In this document: positions 6,718 to 13,711 of the stretch, piece by piece
Layout of the letters: the number at the start of each line of letters is the position of its first letter
Numbering within the stretch: position 1 is the first letter of the stretch
Assembly (NCBI GenBank): GCA_900540995.1
Contig: UQHO01000024.1
Coordinates: 1-30,804 of the forward strand
Reading direction: 5' to 3'
Origin: an uncultured Collinsella sp.
GTDB taxonomy: Bacteria; Actinomycetota; Coriobacteriia; Coriobacteriales; Coriobacteriaceae
Length of the DNA: 30,804 bases
Made by a program: the position numbers and the translations under genes
The notes under the pieces: generated by a model
The model's input: the letters and a program-made list of their open reading frames with translations, nothing else
Told to the model about the DNA's origin: nothing
The model's database searches: none

Positions 6718-7656
6718 TTATCCACGGAGAAATGCGTATGCGCTGGTTGCCGCTATAGCGCCATCCGAAACGGCAGTCACAACTTGACGTAAACGCTTGG
6801 AGCGGATGTCGCCAGCGGCAAATAAGCCCGGTGTACGGGTGGCCATGGAATCATCGGTAACAATACCGCCGTCCGGTGCCAGATCGACCAGATGCTCGAC
6901 AAGCTCGGTATGGGGCTGCGTGCCGGTAAAGACAAAGATACCAAACGAGCCAGGTTCAAAGGTCTCGGCATGCGTCTCACCGGTTGCATTGTCCTTGAAC
7001 GTGATCGTTGTGGGCATCGCTTCACCAGAAAGCTCCACAATACTAGTTTGGTACCTAACTGAAACATTGTCCTTAGCAAGCACCTTTTTCACGACACCCT
7101 CGGGCGCACGGAACTGATCGCGGCGCAGCACGATGGTCACATTGCTGGCAATGTCTGACAGAAACAAAGCCTCTTCACATGCCGCATTACCGCCGCCGAT
7201 CACAAAGACCTGCTTGCCGCGGAAGAACATTCCATCACATGTTGCGCAATACGAAACACCGCGGCCACGATACGCATCCTCACCAACAAAGCCAGCTGGG
7301 CGTGGCGTGGCGCCCATGCAGGCAATGACGCTTCGAGCTATCGTCTCGCCTGTGACATGGTGCACGGTAAACAACGACGCATCCGCATCGTAATCGATGC
7401 GCGTCACCATACTCCATTCGACTTGTGCGCCCAAGCCTTCTGCATGCCGCTGAAAACGTTCACCCAACTCGACACCACTCAGGAGCGGAATGCCCGGATA
7501 GTTTTCAACCTCGTTGGTCGTGGCAATCTGTCCACCCGACATGCCCTGCTCAATCACAGTCGTCGTCAGGTTGGCACGCGCAGCGTAAATGGCGGCAGCA
7601 TAGCCCGCGGGGCCTCCACCGATAATCGCAACATCAATCGGCTGATCGGTAGTCAT
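6718..7656 (-). CDS. trxB: Thioredoxin reductase
   Basis: The 312-residue flavoprotein has the FAD motif GGGPAG (13-18), the redox-active CATC at 137-140, the NADPH motif GGGNAA (154-159), and the C-terminal FAD segment GLFAAGDIR. It transfers electrons from NADPH to thioredoxin in the cytoplasm. Length and motif order are those of low-molecular-weight bacterial TrxB. The start at 7656 follows AGGAGG closely; the frame stays open to 7731 but that stretch is the divergent promoter region. No thioredoxin gene is adjacent. Transcription probably stops at the hairpin 6643-6674. Confidence 0.96.
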   Translation of the reverse strand: MTTDQPIDVAIIGGGPAGYAAAIYAARANLTTTVIEQGMSGGQIATTNEVENYPGIPLLSGVELGERFQRHAEGLGAQVEWSMVTRIDYDADASLFTVHHVTGETIARSVIACMGATPRPAGFVGEDAYRGRGVSYCATCDGMFFRGKQVFVIGGGNAACEEALFLSDIASNVTIVLRRDQFRAPEGVVKKVLAKDNVSVRYQTSIVELSGEAMPTTITFKDNATGETHAETFEPGSFGIFVFTGTQPHTELVEHLVDLAPDGGIVTDDSMATRTPGLFAAGDIRSKRLRQVVTAVSDGAIAATSAYAFLRG

Positions 7657-7731
7657 GAAGAGACCTCCTGTCGAAAAAATGGCGTTCTTTGCGCTCATAC
7701 CCAAATTTACGTGAACGTGACACTCATGCAC

Positions 7732-7737
7732 TACAAT
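7732..7737 (+). promoter_or_regulatory. -10 element of the glycosyltransferase gene
   Basis: TACAAT lies 37 bp before the ATG at 7775 in the 118-bp divergent region with trxB. The -35 (ACGTGA) is poor. Its position argues against the earlier in-frame ATG at 7736, which it overlaps. Confidence 0.4.
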
Positions 7738-7774
7738 GATAAATCCGTGTTACAACGTCGAAGGGGAGTTATCG

Positions 7775-9076
7775 ATGGATCAGACGCAGACGGGCGACGA
7801 CGCTCCCCTGCTCACGCACAGCACTCCCCAATCGGAGCAAACCACGCTCTTGGCCCAGCAAAAACCTCTCGTGACCATCGTGCACGCCTCCGTCGGCTCG
7901 GGCCACAAAGCCGCCGCAAATGCGATCGCGCAGGCATTCGACCTCATCCGCGGCACCAATGGCATCCCCGAGGATGTTGAGATTGAAGTGCTCGATATCC
8001 TTGATTTTGGACGTATTAAATTCGACGGCAATAAGACCGCGGCTTCTTTTACGGGAGCCACGCGCCCCATTTACGACCTGACCTGGCGATATACGCTTAC
8101 GGGGCATTTTCTCTGGGGTGGCGGCACGGCATGGTCGCGTATTATGTTCCCCGCCTTCAACGAATATGTCCGCAGCCGCAGGCCCATAGCCGTGGTCGCA
8201 ACGCACATCACGGCAGCCAATGTTGCCGTAGGCGCCCGCGTAATTACGGGTATCGATTATCCGGTCATCTGCGTACCGACCGACTACGAAGTCGAGGGAT
8301 GGTGGCCCCACAAGGACACCGATTTATTCTGTGTTGCCAACGAATTTATGGCCGAAACGCTCCGCCCCCGTAAGGTGCCCGAGGCAAAGATTCGTATTAC
8401 CGGCATTCCTATTCGCGCCGGATTCGACACGGATTACGATCGCGAGGAAGAACTAGCCAAGTTCAACCTCCCCATCGACAAGACCGTCGTGCTGGTAATG
8501 GCCGGTGCCAGCTTGCCTCAGCCTTACGTCCGCTTTCGCGCGGCGATGGACCACACACTCCCCTTCCTTCGCAGCTTCGAAGACATGCACTTTGTCTTTT
8601 TGCCCGGCAAAGACGTGGAGTATGCCACCCGGCTGAAGACGCTCTTCGACGCCATGAAACTCGACAACATCACGGTTCTAGACTACGTGGACGACATGGC
8701 GGCCCTCATGCACGGCTGCGACCTGGCGATCCTCAAGTCGGGCGGGCTCACCGTCACCGAGTGCCTGTGCGCTCATCTGCCGATGATCCTGCTGGGCAAA
8801 TCATACGGACAGGAAAAGGCCAACACCACGATGCTCACCGGCATGGGCGCCAGCATGCATGTCACCACCGCACGAGAGCTCATCGTGACGTTGCGCCATC
8901 TCCACGATCATCCGGAGTCGCTCAAGGCACTGCTCATCAACGGCGAAGTACTACGCCACCCGCGCGCAGCCGAAGACATAGCCATCGCAACCATGGAGCT
9001 CGTAGGCAAGCCCCAAAAGCGCAAACGAGCCTTCTGCCGCTTCTACTGGGGCGGAAAGCCCGCGCATATCCGCTAG
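7775..9076 (+). CDS. MGDG synthase/UgtP-like diacylglycerol glycosyltransferase
   Basis: The 433-residue protein has the MGDG-synthase N-terminal signature ASVGSGHKAA (38-47) and the GT28 donor-binding segment KSGGLTVTECLCAHLP (321-336). Enzymes of this kind transfer glucose or galactose from a UDP-sugar to diacylglycerol at the inner membrane face, making glycolipid and lipoteichoic-type anchors. The first ~30 residues are polar and probably disordered. ATG 7775 has AAGGGGAG 6-7 nt upstream. The basic C-terminus (KPQKRKRAFCRFYW) could hold the enzyme to the membrane. Sugar donor and number of sugars added cannot be read from sequence. Confidence 0.88.
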   Translation: MDQTQTGDDAPLLTHSTPQSEQTTLLAQQKPLVTIVHASVGSGHKAAANAIAQAFDLIRGTNGIPEDVEIEVLDILDFGRIKFDGNKTAASFTGATRPIYDLTWRYTLTGHFLWGGGTAWSRIMFPAFNEYVRSRRPIAVVATHITAANVAVGARVITGIDYPVICVPTDYEVEGWWPHKDTDLFCVANEFMAETLRPRKVPEAKIRITGIPIRAGFDTDYDREEELAKFNLPIDKTVVLVMAGASLPQPYVRFRAAMDHTLPFLRSFEDMHFVFLPGKDVEYATRLKTLFDAMKLDNITVLDYVDDMAALMHGCDLAILKSGGLTVTECLCAHLPMILLGKSYGQEKANTTMLTGMGASMHVTTARELIVTLRHLHDHPESLKALLINGEVLRHPRAAEDIAIATMELVGKPQKRKRAFCRFYWGGKPAHIR

Positions 9077-9109
9077 TCGAATGTCCGCCGCTCTGCCGGA
9101 GCCGCCCTT

Positions 9110-9142
9110 ATATCATTCCATGCTCAAACATTCTCGCTTCGC
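9110..9142 (+). repeat. Partial copy of the ATATCATTCCATGCTCAAA repeat
   Basis: These 33 bases recur identically at 9178-9210 inside the palindromic element that follows. The inverted partner arm is missing here, so this appears to be a truncated copy. Confidence 0.7.
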
Positions 9143-9156
9143 AGGGCGCACTAATC

Positions 9157-9265
9157 CCTCCCGTCCGGGGCTCACCCATATCATTCCATGCTCAAACATT
9201 CTCGCTTCGCTGCGCTCGCTGCGAAACTGCGCGTGGAACGATATGCGTGAGCCCCGGACGGGAGG
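9157..9265. repeat. Palindromic repeat element 1 (109 bp, 32-bp arms)
   Basis: Arms at 9157-9188 and 9234-9265 are inverted copies with two mismatches, beginning CCTCCCGTCCGGGGCTCAC. The 45-bp centre contains TGCTCAAACATTCTCGC and a smaller TTCGC/GCGAA hairpin. The same centre occurs in inverted orientation at 9442-9477. It has no coding capacity and resembles a miniature or REP-like element. Confidence 0.8.
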
Positions 9266-9299
9266 CTTCTTGCTTGAAAACAAATTGAAATCCGACTAG

Positions 9300-9344
9300 T
9301 AAGCCGGTACGACAAAGGAGAGATCCCCTTGTCGCACCGGCTTA
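9300..9344. terminator. Hairpin between repeat elements, possible bidirectional terminator
   Basis: TAAGCCGGTACGACAA (9300-9315) pairs with 9329-9344 with one mismatch in 16. It lies between the convergent glycosyltransferase and dut genes. There is no clear T-tract on either side, so a structural role is possible. Confidence 0.45.
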
Positions 9345-9408
9345 CCAATTGATTAATGCTAACGGTTACCAGCGAAGATACACGATAGTTGCAAGCATGC
9401 AAACGTAG

Positions 9409-9506
9409 CTCACCCGTGGGAGGGCCCTATATATCGTCCCGCGCGCAGTTTCGCAGCGTAGCGAGAATGTTTGAGCACGGGATGATATGTGTGGGCCCCG
9501 GGTGAG
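9409..9506. repeat. Palindromic repeat element 2, inverted relative to element 1
   Basis: Arms beginning CTCACCCG and containing GGGCCC and ATATC are imperfect inverted copies. The centre CGCGCAGTTTCGCAGCG followed by AGCGAGAATGTTTGAGCA is the reverse complement of the centre of element 1, apart from about 10 missing bases. With 9110-9142 this makes three copies in 400 bp and accounts for most of the gene-free stretch 9077-9532. Confidence 0.75.
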
Positions 9507-9532
9507 AGGCCAACTCTACATCTTGAAAATGA

Positions 9533-9976
9533 TTAAGCGACGCCGCTGGAGCCGAAGCCTCCGTTGCCTCGGTCGGTTTCGTCTAGTTCTTCTACTTCTA
9601 TGAGGTTGACCGTGGGGACTTCTTGGATGACAAGTTGGGCTATGCGGTCGCCTTTGTTGATTTTGATGTTGTTGGAGGGATCCAGGTTAATGAGGATAAC
9701 CTTGAGTTCTCCTCGGTAGTGGGCGTCGATGAGGCCCGGCGTGTTGACTATAGACAGGCCCTGCTTGATGGCCAAGCCGCTGCGGGGCTGGACGAAACCG
9801 GCGTAGCCGTCGGGCAGGGCGATGGCCAGCCCAGTAGAGACCAGACGGCGTTCGAAGGGCTTAAGAACGCAGTCCTCGTTGGAGCGCAGATCCAAGCCGG
9901 CATCGGTGGGATGGGCGTATTTGGGAAGCTCGACGGTGGGATCGAGACGCTTTATGTTGAGGGTAATGTTGGACAT
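9533..9976 (-). CDS. dut: dUTP diphosphatase
   Basis: This 147-residue enzyme hydrolyses dUTP to dUMP and pyrophosphate, keeping uracil out of DNA and feeding dTMP synthesis. All five trimeric dUTPase motifs are present in order: DAGLDLRS, PRSGLA, GLIDAHYRGE (with the catalytic Asp), GDRIAQLV, and the mobile C-terminal RGNGGFGSSG. AGGTGA precedes the ATG inside the nrdR tail; only 4 nt separate the two genes, so they are one operon. Length is normal. Confidence 0.96.
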   Translation of the reverse strand: MSNITLNIKRLDPTVELPKYAHPTDAGLDLRSNEDCVLKPFERRLVSTGLAIALPDGYAGFVQPRSGLAIKQGLSIVNTPGLIDAHYRGELKVILINLDPSNNIKINKGDRIAQLVIQEVPTVNLIEVEELDETDRGNGGFGSSGVA

Positions 9977-9980
9977 GGAA

Positions 9981-10424
9981 TCACCTTAGCTTGTCGAGCT
10001 CTTGCAGAAACTCATCGACGTCTTTGAAATCGCGGTAGACCGAGGCAAAGCGGATGTACGCCACCTTGTCGATCTTGGCCAAGCGTTTGAGCACCATGTC
10101 ACCCAACTCATGCGACGTGACGGCCGTCAGCGTGCGAGAGCGCAGCTCGACCTCGATGTCGTCGATAATCTCATTGAGCTTCTTAGTGTCGATATCACGC
10201 TTGATGGTGGCGCGCATCAAGCCGACGAGCAGCTTATTGCGATCGAACCGCTGCTTAGTTCCGTCCGACTTAATGACCTCAATTGGATCTTCGCATCGCT
10301 CGAACGTTGTAAAGCGGTAGTTACACGAGCAACATTCGCGACGGCGCTTAATGGTGTTATTTGACTCCTGCATACGGGAATCAACGACGCGGGTATGTGC
10401 CTTGCCGCATTTGGGACAGCGCAT
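9981..10424 (-). CDS. nrdR: Transcriptional repressor NrdR
   Basis: The 147-residue protein has a zinc ribbon (Cys3, Cys6, Cys31, Cys34) and an ATP-cone at about 49-139. NrdR senses ATP/dATP and represses ribonucleotide reductase operons. The extra Cys32 next to the zinc ligand is a small peculiarity. The gene lies 51 bp behind the LysM gene and 4 bp before dut, as part of a lexA-LysM-nrdR neighbourhood common in actinobacteria. AGGAGG precedes the start, but the start codon is inside a perfect 12-bp inverted repeat that could hide it. No reductase gene is in the window. Confidence 0.96.
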   Translation of the reverse strand: MRCPKCGKAHTRVVDSRMQESNNTIKRRRECCSCNYRFTTFERCEDPIEVIKSDGTKQRFDRNKLLVGLMRATIKRDIDTKKLNEIIDDIEVELRSRTLTAVTSHELGDMVLKRLAKIDKVAYIRFASVYRDFKDVDEFLQELDKLR

Positions 10425-10462
10425 GGTACCTCCTCTTAAACGATAACAAGGGTACCATGCGC
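10419..10462 (-). promoter_or_regulatory. Inverted repeat enclosing the nrdR start codon
   Basis: GCGCATGGTACC (10419-10430) and GGTACCATGCGC (10451-10462) are exact inverted copies with a 20-nt loop. In the mRNA the 3' arm contains the nrdR AUG and the end of the ribosome binding site, so folding should restrict initiation. It could also be a DNA operator. Confidence 0.6.
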
Positions 10463-10475
10463 AGCACGATAATGA

Positions 10476-10928
10476 TTACGAACGAGCAGGAACCTTAAGA
10501 TGCGCACCGGCGGCGAGCGAACCATGCTCCAGATGATTGACGTTACGGATCATGTCGGAAGTCTCTTGCGTGGAAAGGCCTTCGATTGGATATTCCTCGG
10601 CAAGCGACCAAAGAGAATCACCAGGCTGAACGCGAATAGTCTCGTAGGTAATGTTGAAAACGGACTCGGCATACGCAGCGTGACGAGCGTTAAAGACCGA
10701 CGTAGCGAGGACAAAGAAGAGCGTAAGCGCAACGGCAACGGCGACAATCGTCGGAACCTTGAGGGCAACGCGGGCCGGCGCGACTACAGCCTGCTGATTG
10801 CGAGCAGGCTGTACGGTCAAAGGCTGAATGCCGGAGCGGCCACCCTGAACAACCGTAAATGTGGGTTCTGCAGGCGTCTCGAGCTTAAGGGCGAGGTTAC
10901 CCTGGACCATATTCGTTGCGTTCATCAT
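10476..10928 (-). CDS. Membrane-anchored LysM protein, candidate SOS division inhibitor
   Basis: The 150-residue protein has a cytoplasmic N-terminus, one membrane helix (about 58-77) and a C-terminal LysM domain (about 97-147, IRVQPGDSLWSLAEEY) that should bind peptidoglycan outside. This plan and its position divergent from lexA match YneA of Bacillus and Rv2719c/DivS of actinobacteria, which halt division during DNA damage; the identity is inferred from those features because these proteins diverge strongly. LexA boxes lie in the shared promoter region. Two consecutive ATG codons (10928, 10925) follow GAGGAG. The following nrdR and dut genes are probably on the same transcript. Confidence 0.85.
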   Translation of the reverse strand: MMNATNMVQGNLALKLETPAEPTFTVVQGGRSGIQPLTVQPARNQQAVVAPARVALKVPTIVAVAVALTLFFVLATSVFNARHAAYAESVFNITYETIRVQPGDSLWSLAEEYPIEGLSTQETSDMIRNVNHLEHGSLAAGAHLKVPARS

Positions 10929-10996
10929 GTTCTCCTCTCGCGTGTTTTGCTGAGAACAGTTTTATCAAGCCGCGCGGACAAAAATGTCTAGCGCGA

Positions 10997-11008
10997 GAAC
11001 GAATGTTC
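10997..11008. promoter_or_regulatory. LexA box 1 (lexA/LysM divergent promoters)
   Basis: GAACGAATGTTC is a perfect match to the GAAC-N4-GTTC operator of Gram-positive LexA. It is the box nearest the LysM gene. Confidence 0.85.
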
Positions 11009-11024
11009 GGTTATTATTATCTTC

Positions 11025-11036
11025 GAACAGTTGTTC
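11025..11036. promoter_or_regulatory. LexA box 2 (lexA promoter)
   Basis: GAACAGTTGTTC is a perfect GAAC-N4-GTTC box. A TATTAT at 11012-11017, possibly the lexA -10, lies between boxes 1 and 2. Confidence 0.85.
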
Positions 11037-11052
11037 CTGTCAAGCAAAAATC

Positions 11053-11064
11053 GAACATTTGTTT
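11053..11064. promoter_or_regulatory. LexA box 3 (degenerate)
   Basis: GAACATTTGTTT matches 7 of the 8 fixed operator bases and lies 24 bp before the lexA start, so it would sit in the leader and may give graded autorepression. Confidence 0.6.
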
Positions 11065-11088
11065 GACATGGGTAGAGAGGATGCCCTG

Positions 11089-11733
11089 ATGGCTCGCAAA
11101 ATTACCAAGCGTCAGCAGCAAATTTACGACTTCATCAAGGAATATCAGCAGGAGAAGGGTTATCCGCCCAGCGTGCGCGAGATGGCTTCTGCCGTCGGCC
11201 TTTCCTCCCCCAGCACCGTGCACGCCCATCTCTCTGCCCTGGAGGCGCGCGGGCTACTCAAGCGCGATGCCACCAAACCGCGCGCCCTGGAACTCTTTAA
11301 CGAGGACGGTTCCTCTGTCTCAATTTCTAAATCTGACGAGCCCACCGCACCTCGCGGAACGGTCTCGCTACCGCTCGTTGGTCGCGTCGCGGCTGGGATC
11401 CCCATTCTGGCCGAGCAGAATATCGAAGACACGTTTACTATCCCGACCGAAATCGCCACTGATCAGGGTTCCTTTATCCTTGAGGTGCATGGGAGCTCAA
11501 TGATCAATGTCGGCATCTTCAATGGCGATTACATCATCGTCCGTGAACAAAAGAGTGCCATGAACGGCGAAATTGTCGTGGCCATGATTGATGGTTCAGC
11601 GACCGTCAAGACGTTCTACAAGGAGCAGGGGCGCGTGCGCCTGCAGCCCGAGAACGACACCATGGAGCCTATCTATGCAACGAATCCCGTTATCCTGGGC
11701 AAGGTCGTCGGCTTGATGCGCCGGTTCTCGTAA
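11089..11733 (+). CDS. lexA: LexA repressor
   Basis: The 214-residue SOS repressor has an N-terminal winged helix (residues 1-70) and a C-terminal S24 peptidase domain. The self-cleavage site Ala102-Gly103, catalytic Ser137 (GSSM) and Lys173-174 region (ATVKTFY) are all present, so RecA-triggered autocleavage should work. I chose ATG 11089 because AGAGAGG stands 8 nt before it and MARKITKRQQQIYDFI is the usual LexA start; the longer frame from 10984 runs through the LexA boxes. Its stop overlaps the next gene's start. Confidence 0.97.
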   Translation: MARKITKRQQQIYDFIKEYQQEKGYPPSVREMASAVGLSSPSTVHAHLSALEARGLLKRDATKPRALELFNEDGSSVSISKSDEPTAPRGTVSLPLVGRVAAGIPILAEQNIEDTFTIPTEIATDQGSFILEVHGSSMINVGIFNGDYIIVREQKSAMNGEIVVAMIDGSATVKTFYKEQGRVRLQPENDTMEPIYATNPVILGKVVGLMRRFS

Positions 11734-12437
11734 TGCAAAAACGCATCACAATCTTTGATACCGTCCGCGGGTTTACGATGATTTCTATGGCAAGTTTTCA
11801 CGCTTGCTATGATTTCGCCTACCTGTACGGCTGGGATATGCCCTGGTTTACCCAGTCAGTATTTCAAGACATCTGGCGCGCCAGCATCAGCTGGGTATTT
11901 TTGTTTATCGCGGGTTGGATGTGCACCCTTTCGCGCAACAATATCAAACGTGCCGCCAAATACGCCTTAGCAGCACTCGTCGTCTGGTTGGCAACAACAC
12001 TTGTCTCAGTCGACGATTCGGTTAATTTTGGCATCATCTACTGCATGGCCGCATGTACCGGCATCGTGGCGTTGACCGATCCCGTCCTTAAGAAGATATC
12101 GGCGAGATGGGGCATGCCCCTATGCCTTGTGTTGTTCGCCCTCACCTGGAGCATCCCCAAAACGATCTACCCTGTCCCCTACTTGGCGTGGCTGGGATTT
12201 CCGAGCCCTGGGTTTGTCTCGGGTGATTACTACCCCATCATCCCGTTTATCTTTATGTATCTTGCAGGATACTTCGCCGCACACATAGCGCAGGGAATCG
12301 ATAAGACCGTCCCTAGCTGGGCCTACGCCAACCCCCTGCCGGCGCTCGCCAGCCTTGGACGTCACGCACTCCCCTTTTATCTGCTGCACCAGCCCATCAT
12401 TCTGGGCATTTTGGAGCTCGTCTACTCGGTGCGATAA
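11733..12437 (+). CDS. DUF1624 / heparan-alpha-glucosaminide N-acetyltransferase-like membrane protein
   Basis: The 234-residue protein has about seven hydrophobic segments and opens with the DUF1624 motif (DTVRGFTMISMASFHACYDF), with the conserved Arg-Gly and His; the C-terminus ends in LPFYLLHQPI, a pattern seen across acyltransferase-3/YeiB-like families. It probably transfers an acyl group across the membrane to a sugar, but no substrate is known. Start and lexA stop overlap (TAATG), so translation is coupled and the gene may be SOS-controlled with lexA. Its last 16 bases overlap the end of hflX on the other strand. Confidence 0.82.
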   Translation: MQKRITIFDTVRGFTMISMASFHACYDFAYLYGWDMPWFTQSVFQDIWRASISWVFLFIAGWMCTLSRNNIKRAAKYALAALVVWLATTLVSVDDSVNFGIIYCMAACTGIVALTDPVLKKISARWGMPLCLVLFALTWSIPKTIYPVPYLAWLGFPSPGFVSGDYYPIIPFIFMYLAGYFAAHIAQGIDKTVPSWAYANPLPALASLGRHALPFYLLHQPIILGILELVYSVR

Positions 12438-13711
12438 CGCTCGAGCCGCGGTGCAATACGAGCCGGCAGTTTCGCCACAATGCGAACGCCGTCCTCGAGA
12501 TATTCCTCGTGCAAAAGGGTTCCCTGCTCATGCACGAGTGTGATGAGCGCACCTTCACGATATGGAATGTCGGCTGAAAGCAACACATCGGTGGCAGCTG
12601 CCTCACGAGCAATGCGTTCGACGAGATCGTCGAGCCCCTCGCCCGTTTGGGCCGAGAACAGAACGGCTTCCGGATAGCGACGACAGAAACTCAATCGATC
12701 GACGCTATCGAGAAGATCAATTTTATTGAATACGGTCAGCGTTAAACGCTCTCCGGCGCCGATCTCATCAAGCACGCGGTCGACAGCCTCCAGCTGCCGC
12801 TCATAGTCCTCGTCAGACGCATCTTCGACTTTGAGAATTAGATCGGCACCCAACACCTCGGACAGCGTCGATTTAAAGGCATCGACCAGACCATGCGGCA
12901 GCTTTTGAATAAAGCCGACGGTATCGGTAATCGTCATGCCGCGGCCGCCGGGCAGGCGATACGAACGCGTCGTAGGGTCGAGCGTAGCAAACAGCTTGTC
13001 CTTCGAAAGTACCGTAGAGCCGGTCAGACGATTGAGCAACGTCGATTTACCGGCATTGGTATAACCGGCTAACGCGACGCGAAACGCCGGTGACTCAATG
13101 CGGCTCTTGGATTGAACATCGCGACGCTGCTCAACCTGCTTGAGCTCACGACGAAGCGCAGCGATCTTATTACGAATGAGGCGACGGTCGACCTCGAGCT
13201 GACTTTCGCCCTGACCAAAACGTGAGCCGATGCCGCCGCGCGTCTGCTCCTTGGCGAGATGGCTCCACATGCCACGCAGGCGAGGCAACAAATATTGAAG
13301 CTGTGCCAGCTGTACCTGCAGGCGTCCCTCACGCGTCTGAGCATGCAGGCCAAAGATATCCAGGATCAGTGCTGTACGATCGATAATCTTTACCGGCTCG
13401 CCCACGGCTTTCTCCAAATAGGATTGCTGCGAGGGGGTCAGGTCGTCGTCAAAAATAACGACATCGGCATCCATGCGATGCACCAGGCCGCACAGCTCTT
13501 CAACCTTACCGGAACCGATAAACGATTTAGGATTCGGCTTTACCAAACGCTGCGACAAGCGTGCCACGCACTGGGCACCAGCCGTGTGGGCAAGACGCTC
13601 CAGCTCATCAAGCGAGCGATCGAGCGGCCATGCATTGTCGCGCCACTCAACACCAACTAAAATGGCACGCTCGGGCTCGGGTGCCGTGGGAACAAGAGGG
13701 AAACGGGCCAT
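12422..13711 (-). CDS. hflX: Ribosome-splitting GTPase HflX
   Basis: The 429-residue protein has the HflX N-terminal domain and glycine-rich linker (QTRGGIGSRFGQGES, about 156-170) followed by a GTPase domain: G1 GYTNAGKST (216-224), G3 DTVGF, G4 NKID and G5 SAQ. HflX splits stalled 70S ribosomes under stress. Its ATG overlaps the miaA stop (TAATG), matching the widespread miaA-hflX pairing. Its last 16 bp overlap the convergent DUF1624 gene, leaving no room for a terminator before the opposing coding region. Confidence 0.96.
   Translation of the reverse strand: MARFPLVPTAPEPERAILVGVEWRDNAWPLDRSLDELERLAHTAGAQCVARLSQRLVKPNPKSFIGSGKVEELCGLVHRMDADVVIFDDDLTPSQQSYLEKAVGEPVKIIDRTALILDIFGLHAQTREGRLQVQLAQLQYLLPRLRGMWSHLAKEQTRGGIGSRFGQGESQLEVDRRLIRNKIAALRRELKQVEQRRDVQSKSRIESPAFRVALAGYTNAGKSTLLNRLTGSTVLSKDKLFATLDPTTRSYRLPGGRGMTITDTVGFIQKLPHGLVDAFKSTLSEVLGADLILKVEDASDEDYERQLEAVDRVLDEIGAGERLTLTVFNKIDLLDSVDRLSFCRRYPEAVLFSAQTGEGLDDLVERIAREAAATDVLLSADIPYREGALITLVHEQGTLLHEEYLEDGVRIVAKLPARIAPRLERYRTE

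Noticed and set aside
9081..9299. Short plus-strand frame with an internal peptide repeat
   Set aside because: The repeat is only the translation of the two DNA copies of the palindromic element; no ribosome binding site and no support as a gene.
9110..9506. Possible CRISPR array
   Set aside because: Copies are irregularly spaced, differ in orientation and are themselves long palindromes; no cas gene is present.
10953..10964. Possible fourth LexA box (GAACAGTTTTAT) near the LysM gene
   Set aside because: Only the left half-site matches; the right half lacks GTTC.
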